From the NCBI RefSeq assembly GCF_023078275.1, contig NC_062977.1, positions 16,823,118 through 16,887,117 of the forward strand: a stretch of DNA of 64,000 nt, in the 5' to 3' direction. Below the pieces are notes generated by a model. The model saw nothing but the letters and a program-made list of their open reading frames with translations. It was not told the DNA's origin and ran no database searches. Source of the DNA: Leguminivora glycinivorella. Its lineage: Eukaryota > Arthropoda > Insecta > Lepidoptera > Tortricidae. Below are positions 21,274 through 33,641 of the stretch, one piece after another (positions within the stretch are counted from its first letter, which is position 1; each line of letters starts with the position of its first letter). The position numbers and the translations under genes are program-made.

Positions 21274-22176
21274 TAAGTAGGTTGTGATACTCATAGAGAG
21301 TTGAAATCTATGTAGCTGATATCTAACCAACGCAAAAATACCTTAAATTTCTTCCCAAACAGCAAATAAGAAACGATTTTTTTACTTCGATTTCTTGAAA
21401 TTCGTGACTTTTTTCTAAGTGAATATAGAAATAATTCAACGACAGATCTTGTAACAAATCTATATAGGAACTGAGTTTCTTGCCAAGATTCCTGATGGTC
21501 CATATCCATACTGAATACAAATAAACGGTACCAAATCTCTTCGTATCACTCTTCCATCTTAGTGACAGCAGAAGTAGAGGTACTTATTGCAGTTTCTTTC
21601 GCTACATAGCGTAAAGAATTGTAATACAACTAGGGAACGAAATCAAATTATTTCATTGAATATTTTCTGATTTGTTCTTAGGACGTTCGATTCCCGGCTC
21701 GGCTACCAGTGGGCCTTATCGTTTTTTCTTTCGTGTTGATATCTATCTCAATTTATAAGAATTGTAATATTAACGAGTTACGAAGTCCGTAAATGAGTGG
21801 GTAACATGTTATTGTAGTTTTATTCTAAATCAAAATTCCTATTTCACAGAATACATTTTATACGAGTATAGAACGTACATATATAGGCCTATAAAACATT
21901 GACAGAATTAAATTATCACAGTGAGCACTCGACCCAAGGAAGGAACGCGCCGAGCGAGTGAATAATTCCAGCTTTTCCACACCCTTGCGGCTGTTATAAT
22001 GAAAACATTGGGATATCCTATAAAAGATAATTTCACCAACGCCTTTTACACTTTATGGTTATTACTGTATTAATTTAAAGTTTGCAAACCGAATATTTGT
22101 TAATGAGAGTTGAGAATGAAAGCATAGTGGGCCCTAGGGTCAATTGAAAATGAACGAACATTTTATAGAACCATTA
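21274..22176. other. Unassigned stretch
   Basis: No gene or repeat identified; AT-rich. Confidence 0.4.
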
Positions 22177-22273
22177 TTTTTCAGTACAGATGGTGTTTTT
22201 TTTACGCACTAGTGCGAGAAGTGGTTCATTATATGCCAGGTCGAAACTTCGGAGGCTCATCTGTACTGAAAAA
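22177..22273. mobile_element. Small MITE, TTTTTCAGTACAGATG ends
   Basis: TTTTTCAGTACAGATG at 22177-22192 and CATCTGTACTGAAAAA at its other end; 97 bp. It is immediately followed at 22278-22333 by another imperfect palindrome (GTACGATACACGTGCGAAAA / TTTTTTACGCACTTGTATCG). Confidence 0.75.
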
Positions 22274-22347
22274 CGTCGTACGATACACGTGCGAAAAGGA
22301 ACTTCCTTTTTTACGCACTTGTATCGTAATGTACTATTTCATGCGCG

Positions 22348-22532
22348 CACCGCGAGCTAGTGAACTATGAGCTATCGGCACTCCCGTGTAAATAAAAGAG
22401 ACGCGAAGATGTTTATAGTTACTCGCCCAGCGGTGAACTATCAATATCGCCGTGTCTCATTTATTTGCACGGGAGTACTTATGTTTTGTTCGTTTTTATA
22501 GCCGTTAGCTCATAGCTTACTAGCTCGCGGTG
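22348..22532. mobile_element. MITE, CACCGCGAGCTAGTGA family
   Basis: Arms CACCGCGAGCTAGTGAACTA / TTACTAGCTCGCGGTG, then CACTCCCGTGTAAATAAAAG / ATTTATTTGCACGGGAGTAC, form one long imperfect hairpin. Confidence 0.8.
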
Positions 22533-23370
22533 GGACCAGTGCCTTACGCTGCTGCAAATCCTAGTTTTAGTAACAGTACTAGTAGGACACAATACAAAAT
22601 ACTATTTATTTATATAATAGGTATATGTTTCTTATTCTTGAGTGCCACATAGTTTCACATGTAATTCATAAAATTGAAAATGCAGATGCCGTACAATAAG
22701 AAAATCAACATTGATTGACTCTGGACAACGTAGGGCTCGAACTCACGTCCTTGGATTGCCGGTCCAATGCATTACCGATTTCGCGGCATCTGCATTTGCA
22801 ATTTAGGAGTATGAGGATTCTTTACAGTTGTTACTCTTACCCAGTGGTTGATTTACCTCATCTTACCTTATTCTAAGTCTGAATTTTCATTTATTTATTT
22901 ATTGTAAACTGGCCAGTGATTGAGAGTGACTAAGGAGTCGCACCTGAATTTTCATTATCCTATAAAAGCATATTTTTAGTAGTCTAGTTAGTAACAACAT
23001 AAAATTTACCTTCTCGCTAGCAAAGTTTATCTATAAAGATATTTTGCTCCAGTAAACGTGGTTTCTAGAATATACTCATGTGTACTCAAATGGAAATTAG
23101 TTATTTTAGTAGTACCTACAGCATTGTTTGTTAGAAACTAGCAGTTTCATGGTTGTTTACGACTAGCTATATTCAAGCTTTTCAAACAATAGATTTTCGG
23201 TCTAAACTAAGTAACTTAAAGTGTAACGGACCAATATGTGGGCGAGTAATTTACTCAAAGTAAATGGAAATAGAGCAAATTGGGATTAGGTTAGAGTAGG
23301 AAACAAAGTTTATAACACTAATTGATTTTGTTTATTCAGCGACCGATATACTAGACTGTTATCAAAACTG
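22533..23370. other. Unassigned stretch with a possible SINE scrap
   Basis: At 22725-22795 the minus strand reads GACGTGAGTTCGAGCCCTAC, a B-box-like tRNA relic. The rest is AT-rich with no gene. Confidence 0.4.
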
Positions 23371-24072
23371 ACTAAAGTAAAATCCACAATCCTACGGACT
23401 AAATTGACAAATGACTGACAGGTAAAGTGTTACCAGGAACAGCAAAATAAAAATAGTGAAGGGTATATGTCGATAACAATATATCGACAAATTGTAAAGT
23501 ACATATAACAGACAAGTTTAAATCAAAAATAAGTTTTAAATATGAGGTACACATTTTGGCTTGTTCTATTTTCGAGGTAGTGGATGGATACCATGCGTCT
23601 TTACCCACTAGTTTTAAAACATAAAAAGGTTTCCAAGCCTGTAGGTAAAGAATAAAATACCATGTCCGACGATAATTTTCCTAATCTTCATTATAAAATA
23701 TTATTCATTCCCAGCCGGTGTATTATGCTTTCAATTTTATCACATATCTATGGGGATAAAGTATCCGTCACGCTATGGCAATTATATCATAAATATCTAT
23801 ATAATTTTCAAATAATATTATTGCTGCTTTGAAATAAAAAAATATCTCTAATTAGGGGTCTACAGACCTTTCGATCTGTCGAAATCACAGAAAAAGTTGG
23901 TATATTGATTAGTCGATCAAATTGACAATTTGATTGTCCCGTCTGGGTGCACCTTAAATCTAATCTACGATGATTATTTAATATCGATAAGTACGACACT
24001 AGCCAAGCTGTGGCAACATTGTTCACAGTTACTTGTCAATTTGGTCCGTAGGATTATGGATTTTACTTTAGT
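23371..24072. mobile_element. Non-autonomous DNA element, 702 bp, ~40-bp inverted ends
   Basis: Left ACTAAAGTAAAATCCACAAT, CCTACGGACTAAATTGAC; right GTCAATTTGGTCCGTAGGAT, TATGGATTTTACTTTAGT. Three or four mismatches over 40 bp by eye. Internal frames carry no transposase motif. Confidence 0.8.
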
Positions 24073-25051
24073 GGCAAAAAACCGAAATATATAAAAATAA
24101 TATTTCTTAAAGAAACTTTACTTATATTATGGCTTGTATAAAACAACAAACCGTTTAAAAACTATCATAGTAACCTCAAATCTTCCTAAGCACACCCCGG
24201 ATTACGGTATCACTTTTTGCACACTTCTTATCAAGGGTCATAATAGCCCACTTGCACAGCTAAGAATAAAACAGTGATAAACAGCTCATTATAATATCCC
24301 TGTCCCTCGACCTTTTTGAAGCCAGCATTATCAAGATGAATACGGCCATAAATCGCTCATGTCCCCGAGAAGCCAAGCCTACTCGCGGCTTAACACAAAT
24401 GCCCCAAGTATCAACAGTGTTGAACACCACCTCTCAAGTTTTCACCTGATTGCCTTCTATTTTAGACAGTATTTCCTTAGATCACGAATCCTTTTTCAAA
24501 TATAGTGTGTTTTCAAATAAGACTTTGCGAAGTTATCAGCTTGAAGTGTCTGTTCTAATCTCTGGAAGGGCCACATTTCGAAAAACTTGTTTGTCTGAAT
24601 TCGGTACTAGTAGGTGTATAGTATAGGTTTACACGCGTGCAAGAAGTTGGTAAACAACTATTAAATGTTCAGTAAGCAGTTAAAATAAACAATTTTGTTA
24701 GTTTTAGCTCTCAATGTACTCAGTTGTGTACAAACGTAGTTTGCACGAAAGAACAAAGGTTAATTCGGCGAAAAGTCTGAATTTAGGTAAGTAAATATTT
24801 ATTTGATAGTGTTGTATGGAGTTCATAATCAGCATAATAGTAATAGTGCTCTGGTTATATAATTTAAAGTAACATAATTATATTTACTCAGCGTCTACCT
24901 TGAGTTTTAGAATCTGGGGATCGATATTTGAGTCTCACGCGTTCGAATTCAGAAAACTGTCACTGAAAATAATAAGCAAATCACTGTTTCCAACCGGTAT
25001 TTTAGTGACAAAATCCCGTATGCGAGATTCAAAAATCGCCCCCCTGAAGTT
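24073..25051. other. Unassigned stretch
   Basis: No gene or repeat recognised. It could be intronic or intergenic single-copy DNA. Confidence 0.4.
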
Positions 25052-25165
25052 TTTACATTAAATAAATAAATAAATAAATATTATAGACATTCTTACACAG
25101 ATTGACTGAGGCCCACGGTAAGCTCAAGTAGGCTTGTGTTGTGGGTACTCAGACAACGATATTAT
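25052..25165 (-). mobile_element. SINE tail (GACCGGTCTGG family)
   Basis: Minus-strand tail only: AATATTATAGACATTCTTAC, GCCCACGGTAAGCTCAAG, GTACTCAGACAACGATATTA. The head is not adjacent. Confidence 0.75.
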
Positions 25166-25323
25166 ATGTGTGTTCATTATATGTGTTCATTATATCATTA
25201 TATGTGTTCAATGTATAAGGTCGTTCATTCATCCATAATCAGAGTGTATTTTCGTCAAACAAAAAACAGCGACATCGAAAGATAAAGAAACAGACTTGAG
25301 TTGTGAAATCATCAATCCCCAGG

Positions 25324-25387
25324 GTACCTAGCCAATTTCACAATCGCTTACGCTTTGTAACCGTATCGTAGGTAGCTCGCTCTATAA
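25324..25387. mobile_element. MITE G, left half, cut by the LTR element
   Basis: CTAGCCAATTTCACAATCGC and TCGTAGGTAGCTCGCTCTAT match the left part of the family. The right half resumes at 33549-33641, so the LTR retrotransposon inserted into this MITE. Confidence 0.65.
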
Positions 25388-27207
25388 TGAGATGGCAACC
25401 CGTATTCCACATACGTGAATACGTGCTTTACTAAGTAGTTATAAATAGGTGATTAAAATTGCCATCGGTTAAAAGTAATAAATTTAAAAATGGCTAGCCG
25501 AAAAAAAGGGCGGCAATAAAAATAGAAAGCAGGCTGTTTCCCATTTTCGGATTGCTCAATATTTTAGTTAAAAGATATTCTATAGAAATTTAAAAACAAA
25601 ACCCATTATAAGATTTATTTATGAGTTTACTGGAACAACAGAAAAACCGCTATCGCACAATGCACACCGTACGCCAAACCTATAACGTAATTATATTCTA
25701 ATATGGTATATTATTCCATACAAAGTCTACTCTCCTTGTTAAACTGTTTCCAGGACATCTGGAGCCCATTGTGTCAAGGCATTTGACCATGACCGTACCA
25801 CTCGTTGCAAAAGTGACAGCGGGGGGTCCTTCTCAAGCCCCTGACCACGCCGAGCGAGACAACGTGCACCGCTGCAGTAAGAGAGAGCGAGACAGCACAC
25901 TAATCAGAGCCTTGGAAGGGATAAAGTCCCATAGAGAAAGCGTGGGCGCAATTGGATAATTGTAGCGACGAAATCCCTATATCATTGTTAATAAAGTTGA
26001 TATTAGTAACGTAAGTTGGGTTTGCAGGGACTCCAGTTAGGACGAAGGCCGAGAGTTGAGGACACTCTGATTTTAGACTCGAAGGGAGACCCAAGTCTTT
26101 CCAGCTTTGTTTCAATTTGTGCCCTGATCATATATAATTGTAATAATTGTTAAATTTTAATTACTAGTTATAGTAGAAAATAAAGCCAGTGGTTCCGGAT
26201 CCGGCGATAAACGAGCTAAGTACCTCTTTTATCCAAACATCTCAAGTTGTATTTTAAGTAACACAACATAAATATTTAATTATCTTTGTCAAGTGCAAGG
26301 CAAGTTCAACTCTTGCTTTATAATCTGGATTTATTGTTGGGGCAGGTTCTATAACCTTGTGACGGTTAATTAGTATTTTAAAGTAACTGTATAATGCTTC
26401 TTTAGTTCTTTCAGCTTTGTGTTACATATTTTGTATGACACTTTATTGATGAATATTAGTGCGAGTTCGAGCCTCGCCACTATGTTAAATATTTTCCATA
26501 TATATTTGTTGAAACCAGGATTCGAGTTCCTGAGATATCTAATGTACCTAAATACATTTCGCAAAGGATTGAAACGAGACGACCGATATTATATTGTTAT
26601 ATCCTACAGATTAAACAACATGTGCATTTATTATAACTCAAACTGTGTTTAGAGTAAACTGTCTTGGAAATTCTGTTATTACAATTCCTAATGAATTATT
26701 GTATTGTTGTATTAAATAGAGCATAATTATAGACGTTATGTAGACATTGTATGTAGACGTTACATTAATAAGGCGAAGTAAGGGTTTTAGCGGGTTTTCC
26801 CTTACTTCATGAGCCATTGATTTAATATATTGTCCCCGCAAAGGTATGGGCTTGACTTGTATTGTATACACTTTGTCTTATAATTTATATAAATATTTCA
26901 AGTGATAAAGGCCTAAACTGTTTTCCTCAAGTACGTATTTCTGTAGTGTATTCAAGTTCGCATTCATAGATTTTTGATTTCATTTTATATAACGAATGCC
27001 TTATAGATTTCTTTGATAGGAACGCCCTATACCTTAATAAATTTGCGATAATATATTTCAATTTTATAAATCGCCATGTGCCTTTCCTTACAACTACCCC
27101 ATATAGTAGCTCGGACTCCTTAGATTCATCTACACCTTAATCAATCTAATTTATTTAATTCTCTAAAGCCTTCAGCATGGTATTTTAGGTCCCCCAATAC
27201 CATTACA
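25388..27207 (+). repeat. 5' LTR of the LARD-like element
   Basis: 1,820 bp, TGAGATGGCAACCCGTATTC to CCCCAATACCATTACA. A possible TATA motif TTATAAATAG is at 25439 and AATAAA is at 26180. The small open frames inside are duplicated in the 3' LTR and carry no known domain. Confidence 0.85.
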
Positions 27208-27209
27208 CG

Positions 27210-27230
27210 TGGCGCTCGTGACGCAGGATC
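27210..27230 (+). promoter_or_regulatory. Putative tRNA primer-binding site
   Basis: TGGCGCTCGTGACGCAGGAT starts two bases after the 5' LTR. It resembles the TGGCGACCGTGAC sites that are complementary to the 3' end of insect tRNA-Arg, with two mismatches over the first 13 bases. The exact tRNA is inferred. Confidence 0.55.
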
Positions 27231-30200
27231 TAGTGCTTGTGTCTAAAATCATTTAGAAAAAGACACAACTAGAAAAAGAACTTCTAACTTTTAAAAACTA
27301 AACACAACGTAGGAAACCTTAAATTTTATAAACTTAATACTTATGACGATCACTTCGATTACCTATGAAGAGTCTGAGAGGGGTGTTAAGTTGCTGTATA
27401 AAGTGCTATAATGATTAGCAGTTTTAACAATATTTGTGTATGTAGTTTGCTGTAATGTTTTACAACCAGAAATTCCAAGACAGTATACCTACTTTTATTC
27501 CGTTGAATTTTATTGTATATCTGTGTGTGTTTTGTGTGCAATAGCGTGTTTTGTGCTGATATTTAAATAGCAGGAGTCAGTTGTTCCCGCGATTTATATA
27601 ACTTAAAATCAGTAATCTAGTATCAGTTTTAGAAATATGTTTAGTTGTAACTAAAATGTAAATGACGGTCAATAATCGGGATAGTGTTACCTGGGCAGTT
27701 CGAGATTATATAGCAGGTTATTATATAACAAAGCGTGTCGGAAAAAAAATTGACCGTATATCGGAATACATATAATAAAATAATACTAATTTTGTCAAGA
27801 CTGGCGTGGTATATTATTTTCACTCTTGGTGATACAGATTATGATTTAATATTGGCGATTAATATTATAATAAATATAGCTTGCAGTTAGTGAATTCGAA
27901 CAAGCTACATTAGCAGATAGACCTATCTACTCGTAGTTCAGTTAAAGGAAAATTTGATGATATTATGGAGGCTTGTGACAATAAAGAGAATGTCAAATCG
28001 GTGATTTGTGATGATACATAGGTAATTACCAAGGTATATTTCTAGTACCTACATATATAGATGTCGTAAATAGTAACGTTCAAATGTTAATGCTTTTATT
28101 AAAGTTTGGAGAAACTAAGAGATGATGACCAATCAAATGGCAGTAGGTACTATATAAACATTTTCCGTTTACGAATCTAGATTTGATGACATTGAGGTGG
28201 ATTATAATTTCATTTGCAGCTTACCTATAAATTATTCCAACAATGTAAAATATACTATGTATGAATGTATTTTGCGTAGAGATATAGATATGAAGTTATT
28301 TCAAATATAAAATATGTAGTATGTATGTTTGTCGTAAAGATTTTGTTTGAGATACACGATATTGTTTCAATCAGTCAGTTACCGATATTTATCGATACTA
28401 GTTAATGGAACGAAGCATTTTAAAAAGCAGGTAGAATATTATTAGTTATAACCATGCATTGTTTATCACAATAGATAAAACAAGAAAAAAAAAAAGAACA
28501 AGTGTTCGGACGGTTTACTTGGTTCCACATTACCTGGTTTGAAAGTTAATGTTGCAGCTCGATTTTCGATTGTTTATGTTATCACGAAAGAATTACCAAT
28601 TTAATAATTAAAGTCCTAAAAGTTTGGTTCTCTTAATATACATATAAATAAATAACACATTTAGAATAAATAAGTGTAGAAACACGCGATGTTTCAGTTG
28701 TATACCTATACCTATTTATGCACTCAGTATAACGTTGTTGTACCTCTCGACCTTAAATGAAAGATGCGATAAATACTCGTTTCGAAATAAAAGAGTAAAA
28801 CCTTATAAAACACATTTTAGGAACAAAAATAAATAAGTACATAAATATTTTGTCTAAAGTGTTGTATTTCAGGCAGAATGCGTATTAATAATGATGAGGA
28901 CAATTATTACTAATCGTGCAGGTTTCAATGGTTACTGTAAAAACAAAATAAAAGGTATACCATGTTTTGCATTTTAAATTTGAATTTGCAATTATTGAAA
29001 AGACTTGAAAAGAAAAAGTACATAAATCTTGCAGTTATTGGTTGGACAGACAAAAGGTATTTTGTTGCAGGATAGTTTCAGTATACCTAACATACCTGGC
29101 TTTAATAGGCGACTAAGACCGATCCTAGGAAAAGACTGGTGTGAATTGTGGCAGTTTTGACGCGTCTAGAGGCAAGACACGACGCCGCTGTATAGCCGAC
29201 TGTGGACGGTCTCGACAACGCCTTTTGGGTTGACCTTAACTTACCGATGTCTGATTAATTTTATCCAATTTATTTTTGGTTTGTTGTTGTTTGGGTAATT
29301 TGGGACTGAATCGATGCTACCTGGTCGGTCCATGGTTTCTGTCACGAAAGGTTTTACTGATAAAAGTAGTTATAGATAGACATCTCTTACTATTCATAAA
29401 TATGGGATAGAAGCTGTTTTATTACTAAATAAATCTCGATGTAAATTAAAGTTCTTTGCTGTCGTAGTTTGTAATGATTCTATAATTATAACATTCGGAA
29501 AGGCGAAAAGAAATAAACACACAACCTGTTCCGCATGGTTTAAATTCCTTTATTTTTTTTTTGTTTGGTTTATACGTCTCAATGATACATAACACAAATG
29601 TTGGGTCTTCATATTTAAATTAAAGGTGTACAATTTGTGTGAATTAAATGTACAATATTGCTATATGCAATGTTTATTATAATACTATCTTGTTAATGGT
29701 ACTCGGAGTATTCACAGAGAAAAATCAAACCTGGAATGCACCTAAATATTGAAAACTAATAGCAATTTATGACAACCGTGGATTCATTAATTATTTGAAT
29801 ATGTCTCACGAAAGTTTAACGTGTATAATCAAAGATTGTATGAAATCAATTACCCCAAAACTTAATCAGGTATAAAAACATTTTAAATAAATGTACCACA
29901 AGTTCTAATATTATTAATTTCTTTCATCAAGCCTATCTATGAAATTTTATCGGTCAAGGCATTTGTGGCGGGGCTCATGAGTCAACTAGATACTGCAATC
30001 GAGGGCCTAGGGACGAGATTGATTGCCAGGTCACACCTCTGTTATATGACTTGCGTAGAATAACCTGACTTCACTTGAACTGAGGCGCCGGGGTTAGCCG
30101 CAGTGATCACTCACAAGTAGTGTCAAAGGTATACCGTTTAACATCTGACACCAAATCATTACAAATGAATGTCCTACCATGCGCTTGCGCATTCGCTAAC

Positions 30201-31695
30201 CCCCCCTACGATACTTTGATACGTAGCCTCACGTTTCGAGTAACTCAGACTCTACGTGGGTAGCAGACGGGATCAGTTTTAGAAGCTTTGGCACCTCAGG
30301 GCTGCCCTGAGTAGTACATCTCACTTACGCTTAGGAAGGACTGTTTCTACGCCTCCGCTCACGCTGGACGCAGTGTGACCCGAGAATTAATTCTCTCGTC
30401 TCAGACGAACGCGTTTTATAGTAGATCAGGCTCTGTCCATGAGGAAGTGACTCTGAGGTGTGTGGCTGAGGTATTTGTCTGTCCAAACTTTACTAAATAG
30501 GGCCATAATACCATTACACGACGTATGGTCAGGCCATTGTCTGTTCAAATCATTATTTCATAACAAAAGTTAAAGTGAATTTTCATTTAGCTGGCATCAC
30601 TATCATAATACTATCTAAATACCCTAAAGTATAGAGATGACAAAGGGTTTTATTTTATGACAGCTATACTCAACAAATTTAATGGTTTAAATAAATGTCC
30701 CTAAATAGAAAATAGACATTTACTATGCCACAATATAAATTATATGACACAAAATTATTTTGATCAGTGTAATTTGAGATGCGAGATCTCTTGACGACAA
30801 CATAGGTGTTATTTACATATGTAATAATCTACTACAAGCTATCAAGTATTATTGAAAGTTGATTGTAAATTGTAATCAATAAACTAGAGGTCTTATGTGT
30901 GAACTTCGTGTGGAAAATCCCTGGCCAGGGTAATGCGTGGTTGTGAAAGGAGATGTGTGATTGCAACTTAGTATCTTGGGAAGGTGACGATGTGTGAATT
31001 TCGAAGATAGTATGGTGATGTATGAGTCAAGAGATCTTGTTAACACAAACTGTAGTGTACTTGGTTAACGTGAACTATAGATAATTATATGAAAACGCAT
31101 AAAGCTTGAAATACAAGAAATAAAAATAATTAAATTTCATTAGCACTACCAAATAACGCTCTAAGATAGGCTGTCGTTTGTGCAAAGAGACATATGGTTA
31201 ATCCGTTAAAGGCAGTAATTGTAACGGTCTAAGTGCAAACAATAAGATACAAAAAAAAAATACTTTATAATCTTAAATTTATTATTATTTTATTATCCGT
31301 GCCCAAACGTCAGGTAGTTTCTTCAGAGGTATAGGCGCCGGCGCTAACATATTATTGTTATTGGTTTATTGCCCATTACAAGGTTCATAGTGTGGTTTTG
31401 TTAGAAAAGAAAGAAGCATAATTAACTTGTTTAAAGCTACCTTCCGTTTGTAAACATTGGGACAAAGACGCGAGTAGCAGGATAGCATTGATTGACAAGC
31501 GCGTTACCTTTTTGCGGATTAATAAAGTAGTTTTCTAGATTTGAGTATCGTGGACGTGCACAAAGTAACGCCAGATTCCATCGCTAATTAAGTAATTATT
31601 AAGATATAAATAAAAAGTGTTTACATTTTTTCCAAGTTCTCGTATTCATGTTATATAAGTTACGTAGAAGACGGGGTAATTTTGTTCGACTAACC
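27231..31695 (+). other. Interior of the LARD-like element, no coding capacity
   Basis: Mostly AT-rich without long frames. A GC-richer segment at about 29940-30480 contains the palindrome GAGAATTAATTCTC (30382-30395). On the minus strand it also has TATAAAACGCG (about 30410-30420), with a minus-strand AATAAA beside an A-run near 29550-29565. AATACCATTACACG at 30507-30520 repeats exactly the LTR/interior junction at 27196-27209. Functions of these segments are unknown. Confidence 0.6.
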
Positions 31696-31706
31696 AGAGA
31701 GGGGCG
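31696..31706 (+). promoter_or_regulatory. Polypurine tract
   Basis: AGAGAGGGGCG lies directly before the 3' LTR start TGAGATGG, the position and composition expected for the plus-strand primer. Confidence 0.65.
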
Positions 31707-33520
31707 TGAGATGGCAACCCGTATTCCACATACGTGAATACGTGCTTTACTAAGTAGTTATAAATAGGTGATTAAAATTGCCATCGGTTAAAAGTAATAA
31801 ATTTAAAATGGCTAGCCGAAAAAAAAGGGCGGCAATAAAAATAGAAAGCAGGCTGTTTCCCATTTTCGGATTGCTCAATATTTTAGTTAAAAGATATTCT
31901 ATAGAAATTTAAAAACAAAACCCATTATAAGATTTATTTATGAGTTTACTGGAACAACAGAAAAACCGCTATCGCACAATGCACAGTACGCCAAACCTAT
32001 AACGTAAGCATATTCTAATATGGTATATTATTCCATACAAAGTCTACTCTCCTTGGTAAACTGTTTCCAGGACATCTGGAGCCCATGTGTCAAGGCATTT
32101 GACCATGACCGTACCACTCGTTGCAAAAGTGACAGCGGGGGGTCCTTCTCAAGCCCCTGACCACGCCGAGCGAGACAACGTGCACCGCTGCAGTAAGAGA
32201 GAGCGAGACAGCACACTAATCAGAGCCTTGGAAGGGATAAAGTCCCATAGAGAAAGCGTGGGCGCAATTGGATAATTGTAGCGACGAAATCCCTATATCA
32301 TTGTTAATAAAGTTGATATTAGCGTAAGTTGGGTTTGCAGGGACTCCAGTTAGGACGAAGGCCGAGAGTTGAGGACACTCTGATTTTAGACTCGAAGGGA
32401 GACCCAAGTCTTTCCAGCTTTGTTTCAATTTGTGCCCTGATCATATATAATTGTAATAATTGTTAAATTTTAATTACTAGTTATAGTAGAAAATAAAGCC
32501 AGTGGTTCCGGATCCGGCGATAAACGAGCTAAGTACCTCTTTTATCCAAACATCTCAAGTTGTATTTTAAGTAACACAACATAAATATTTAATTATCTTT
32601 GTCAAGTGCAAGGCAAGTTCAACTCTTGCTTTATAATCTGGATTTATTGTTGGGGCAGGTTCTATAACCTTGTGACGGTTAATTAGTATTTTAAAGTAAC
32701 TGTATAATGCTTCTTTAGTTTCTTTCAGCTTTGTGTTACATATTTTGTATGACACTTTATTGATGAATATTAGTGCGAGTTCGAGCCTCGCCACTATGTT
32801 AAATATTTTCCATATATATTTGTTGAAACCAGGATTCGAGTTCCTGAGATATCTAATGTACCTAAATACATTTCGCAAAGGATTGAAACGAGACGACCGA
32901 TATTATATTGTTATATCCTACAGATTAAACAACATGTGCATTTATTATAACTCAAACTGTGTTTAGAGTAAACTGTCTTGGAAATTCTGTTATTACAATT
33001 CCTAATGAATTATTGTATTGTTGTATTAAATAGAGCATAATTATAGACGTTATGTAGACATTGTATGTAGACGTTACATTAATAAGGCGAAGTAAGGGTT
33101 TTAGCGGGTTTTCCTTACTTCATGAGCCATTGATTTAATATATTGTCCCCGCAAAGGTATGGGCTTGACTTGTATTGTATACACTTTGTCTTATAATTTA
33201 TATAAATATTTCAAGTGATAAAGGCCTAAACTGTTTTCCTCAAGTACGTATTTCTGTAGTGTATTCAAGTTCGCATTCATAGATTTTTGATTTCATTTTA
33301 TATAACGAATGCCTTATAGATTTCTCTGATAGGAACGCCCTATACCTTAATAAATTTGCGATAATATATTCCAATTTTATAAATCGCCATGTGCCTTTCC
33401 TTACAACTACCCCATATAGTAGCTCAGACTCCTTAGATTCATCTACACCTTAATCAATCTAATTTATTTAATTCTCTAAAGCCTTCAGCATGGTATTTTA
33501 GGTCCCCCAATACCACTACA
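31707..33520 (+). repeat. 3' LTR of the LARD-like element
   Basis: 1,814 bp. The net 6-base shortfall against the 5' LTR is explained by the seven small indels I could see. Ends CAATACCACTACA. Confidence 0.85.
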
Positions 33521-33548
33521 GTCACTACCGACTGCGCCAGACCGGTCG
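33521..33548 (-). mobile_element. 28-bp SINE head at the 3' LTR junction
   Basis: GTCACTACCGACTGCGCCAG, then ACCGGTCG, is the minus-strand head of the GACCGGTCTGG SINE. It lies between the LTR end and MITE G sequence, and is followed by TCTATAA, which also precedes the 5' LTR. Confidence 0.65.
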
Positions 33549-33641
33549 TCTATAAGTCGACTGTTACAGTCGTCAGTAATGGCGTGACAGAGCCAGCCTG
33601 CGCTTTGATCGCAACATATCGTATTGTTTCTTCAGCTAGGC
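33549..33641. mobile_element. MITE G, right half
   Basis: GGCGTGACAGAGCCAGCCTG and TTCAGCTAGGCC correspond to the family's right half; partner of 25324-25387. Confidence 0.6.

Larger units (their letters stand above)
25388..33520 (+). mobile_element. Non-coding LTR retrotransposon (LARD-like), 8.1 kb
   Basis: Two direct repeats of 1,820 and 1,814 bp flank a 4,499-bp interior. Both repeats start TGAGATGGCAACCC and end (T/C)TACA, giving the TG...CA ends of LTRs. A primer-binding-site-like TGGCGCTCGTGAC follows two bases after the left repeat, and AGAGAGGGG lies just before the right repeat. By eye the repeats differ by about seven substitutions and seven 1-3-base indels. The interior has no frame longer than about 61 codons and none of gag, protease, reverse transcriptase or integrase. 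This fits a non-autonomous large retrotransposon derivative that was mobilised in trans. The orientation is set by the binding site and purine tract. Confidence 0.8.

Noticed and set aside
25771..25959. Conserved small protein duplicated at 32087-32275
   Set aside because: The duplication is the two LTRs; frame identity only reflects LTR identity and there is no family match.
25388..33520. Simple segmental duplication of 1.8 kb
   Set aside because: TG...CA ends, primer-site-like and polypurine sequences at exactly the right places favour LTRs; a plain duplication would not place these.
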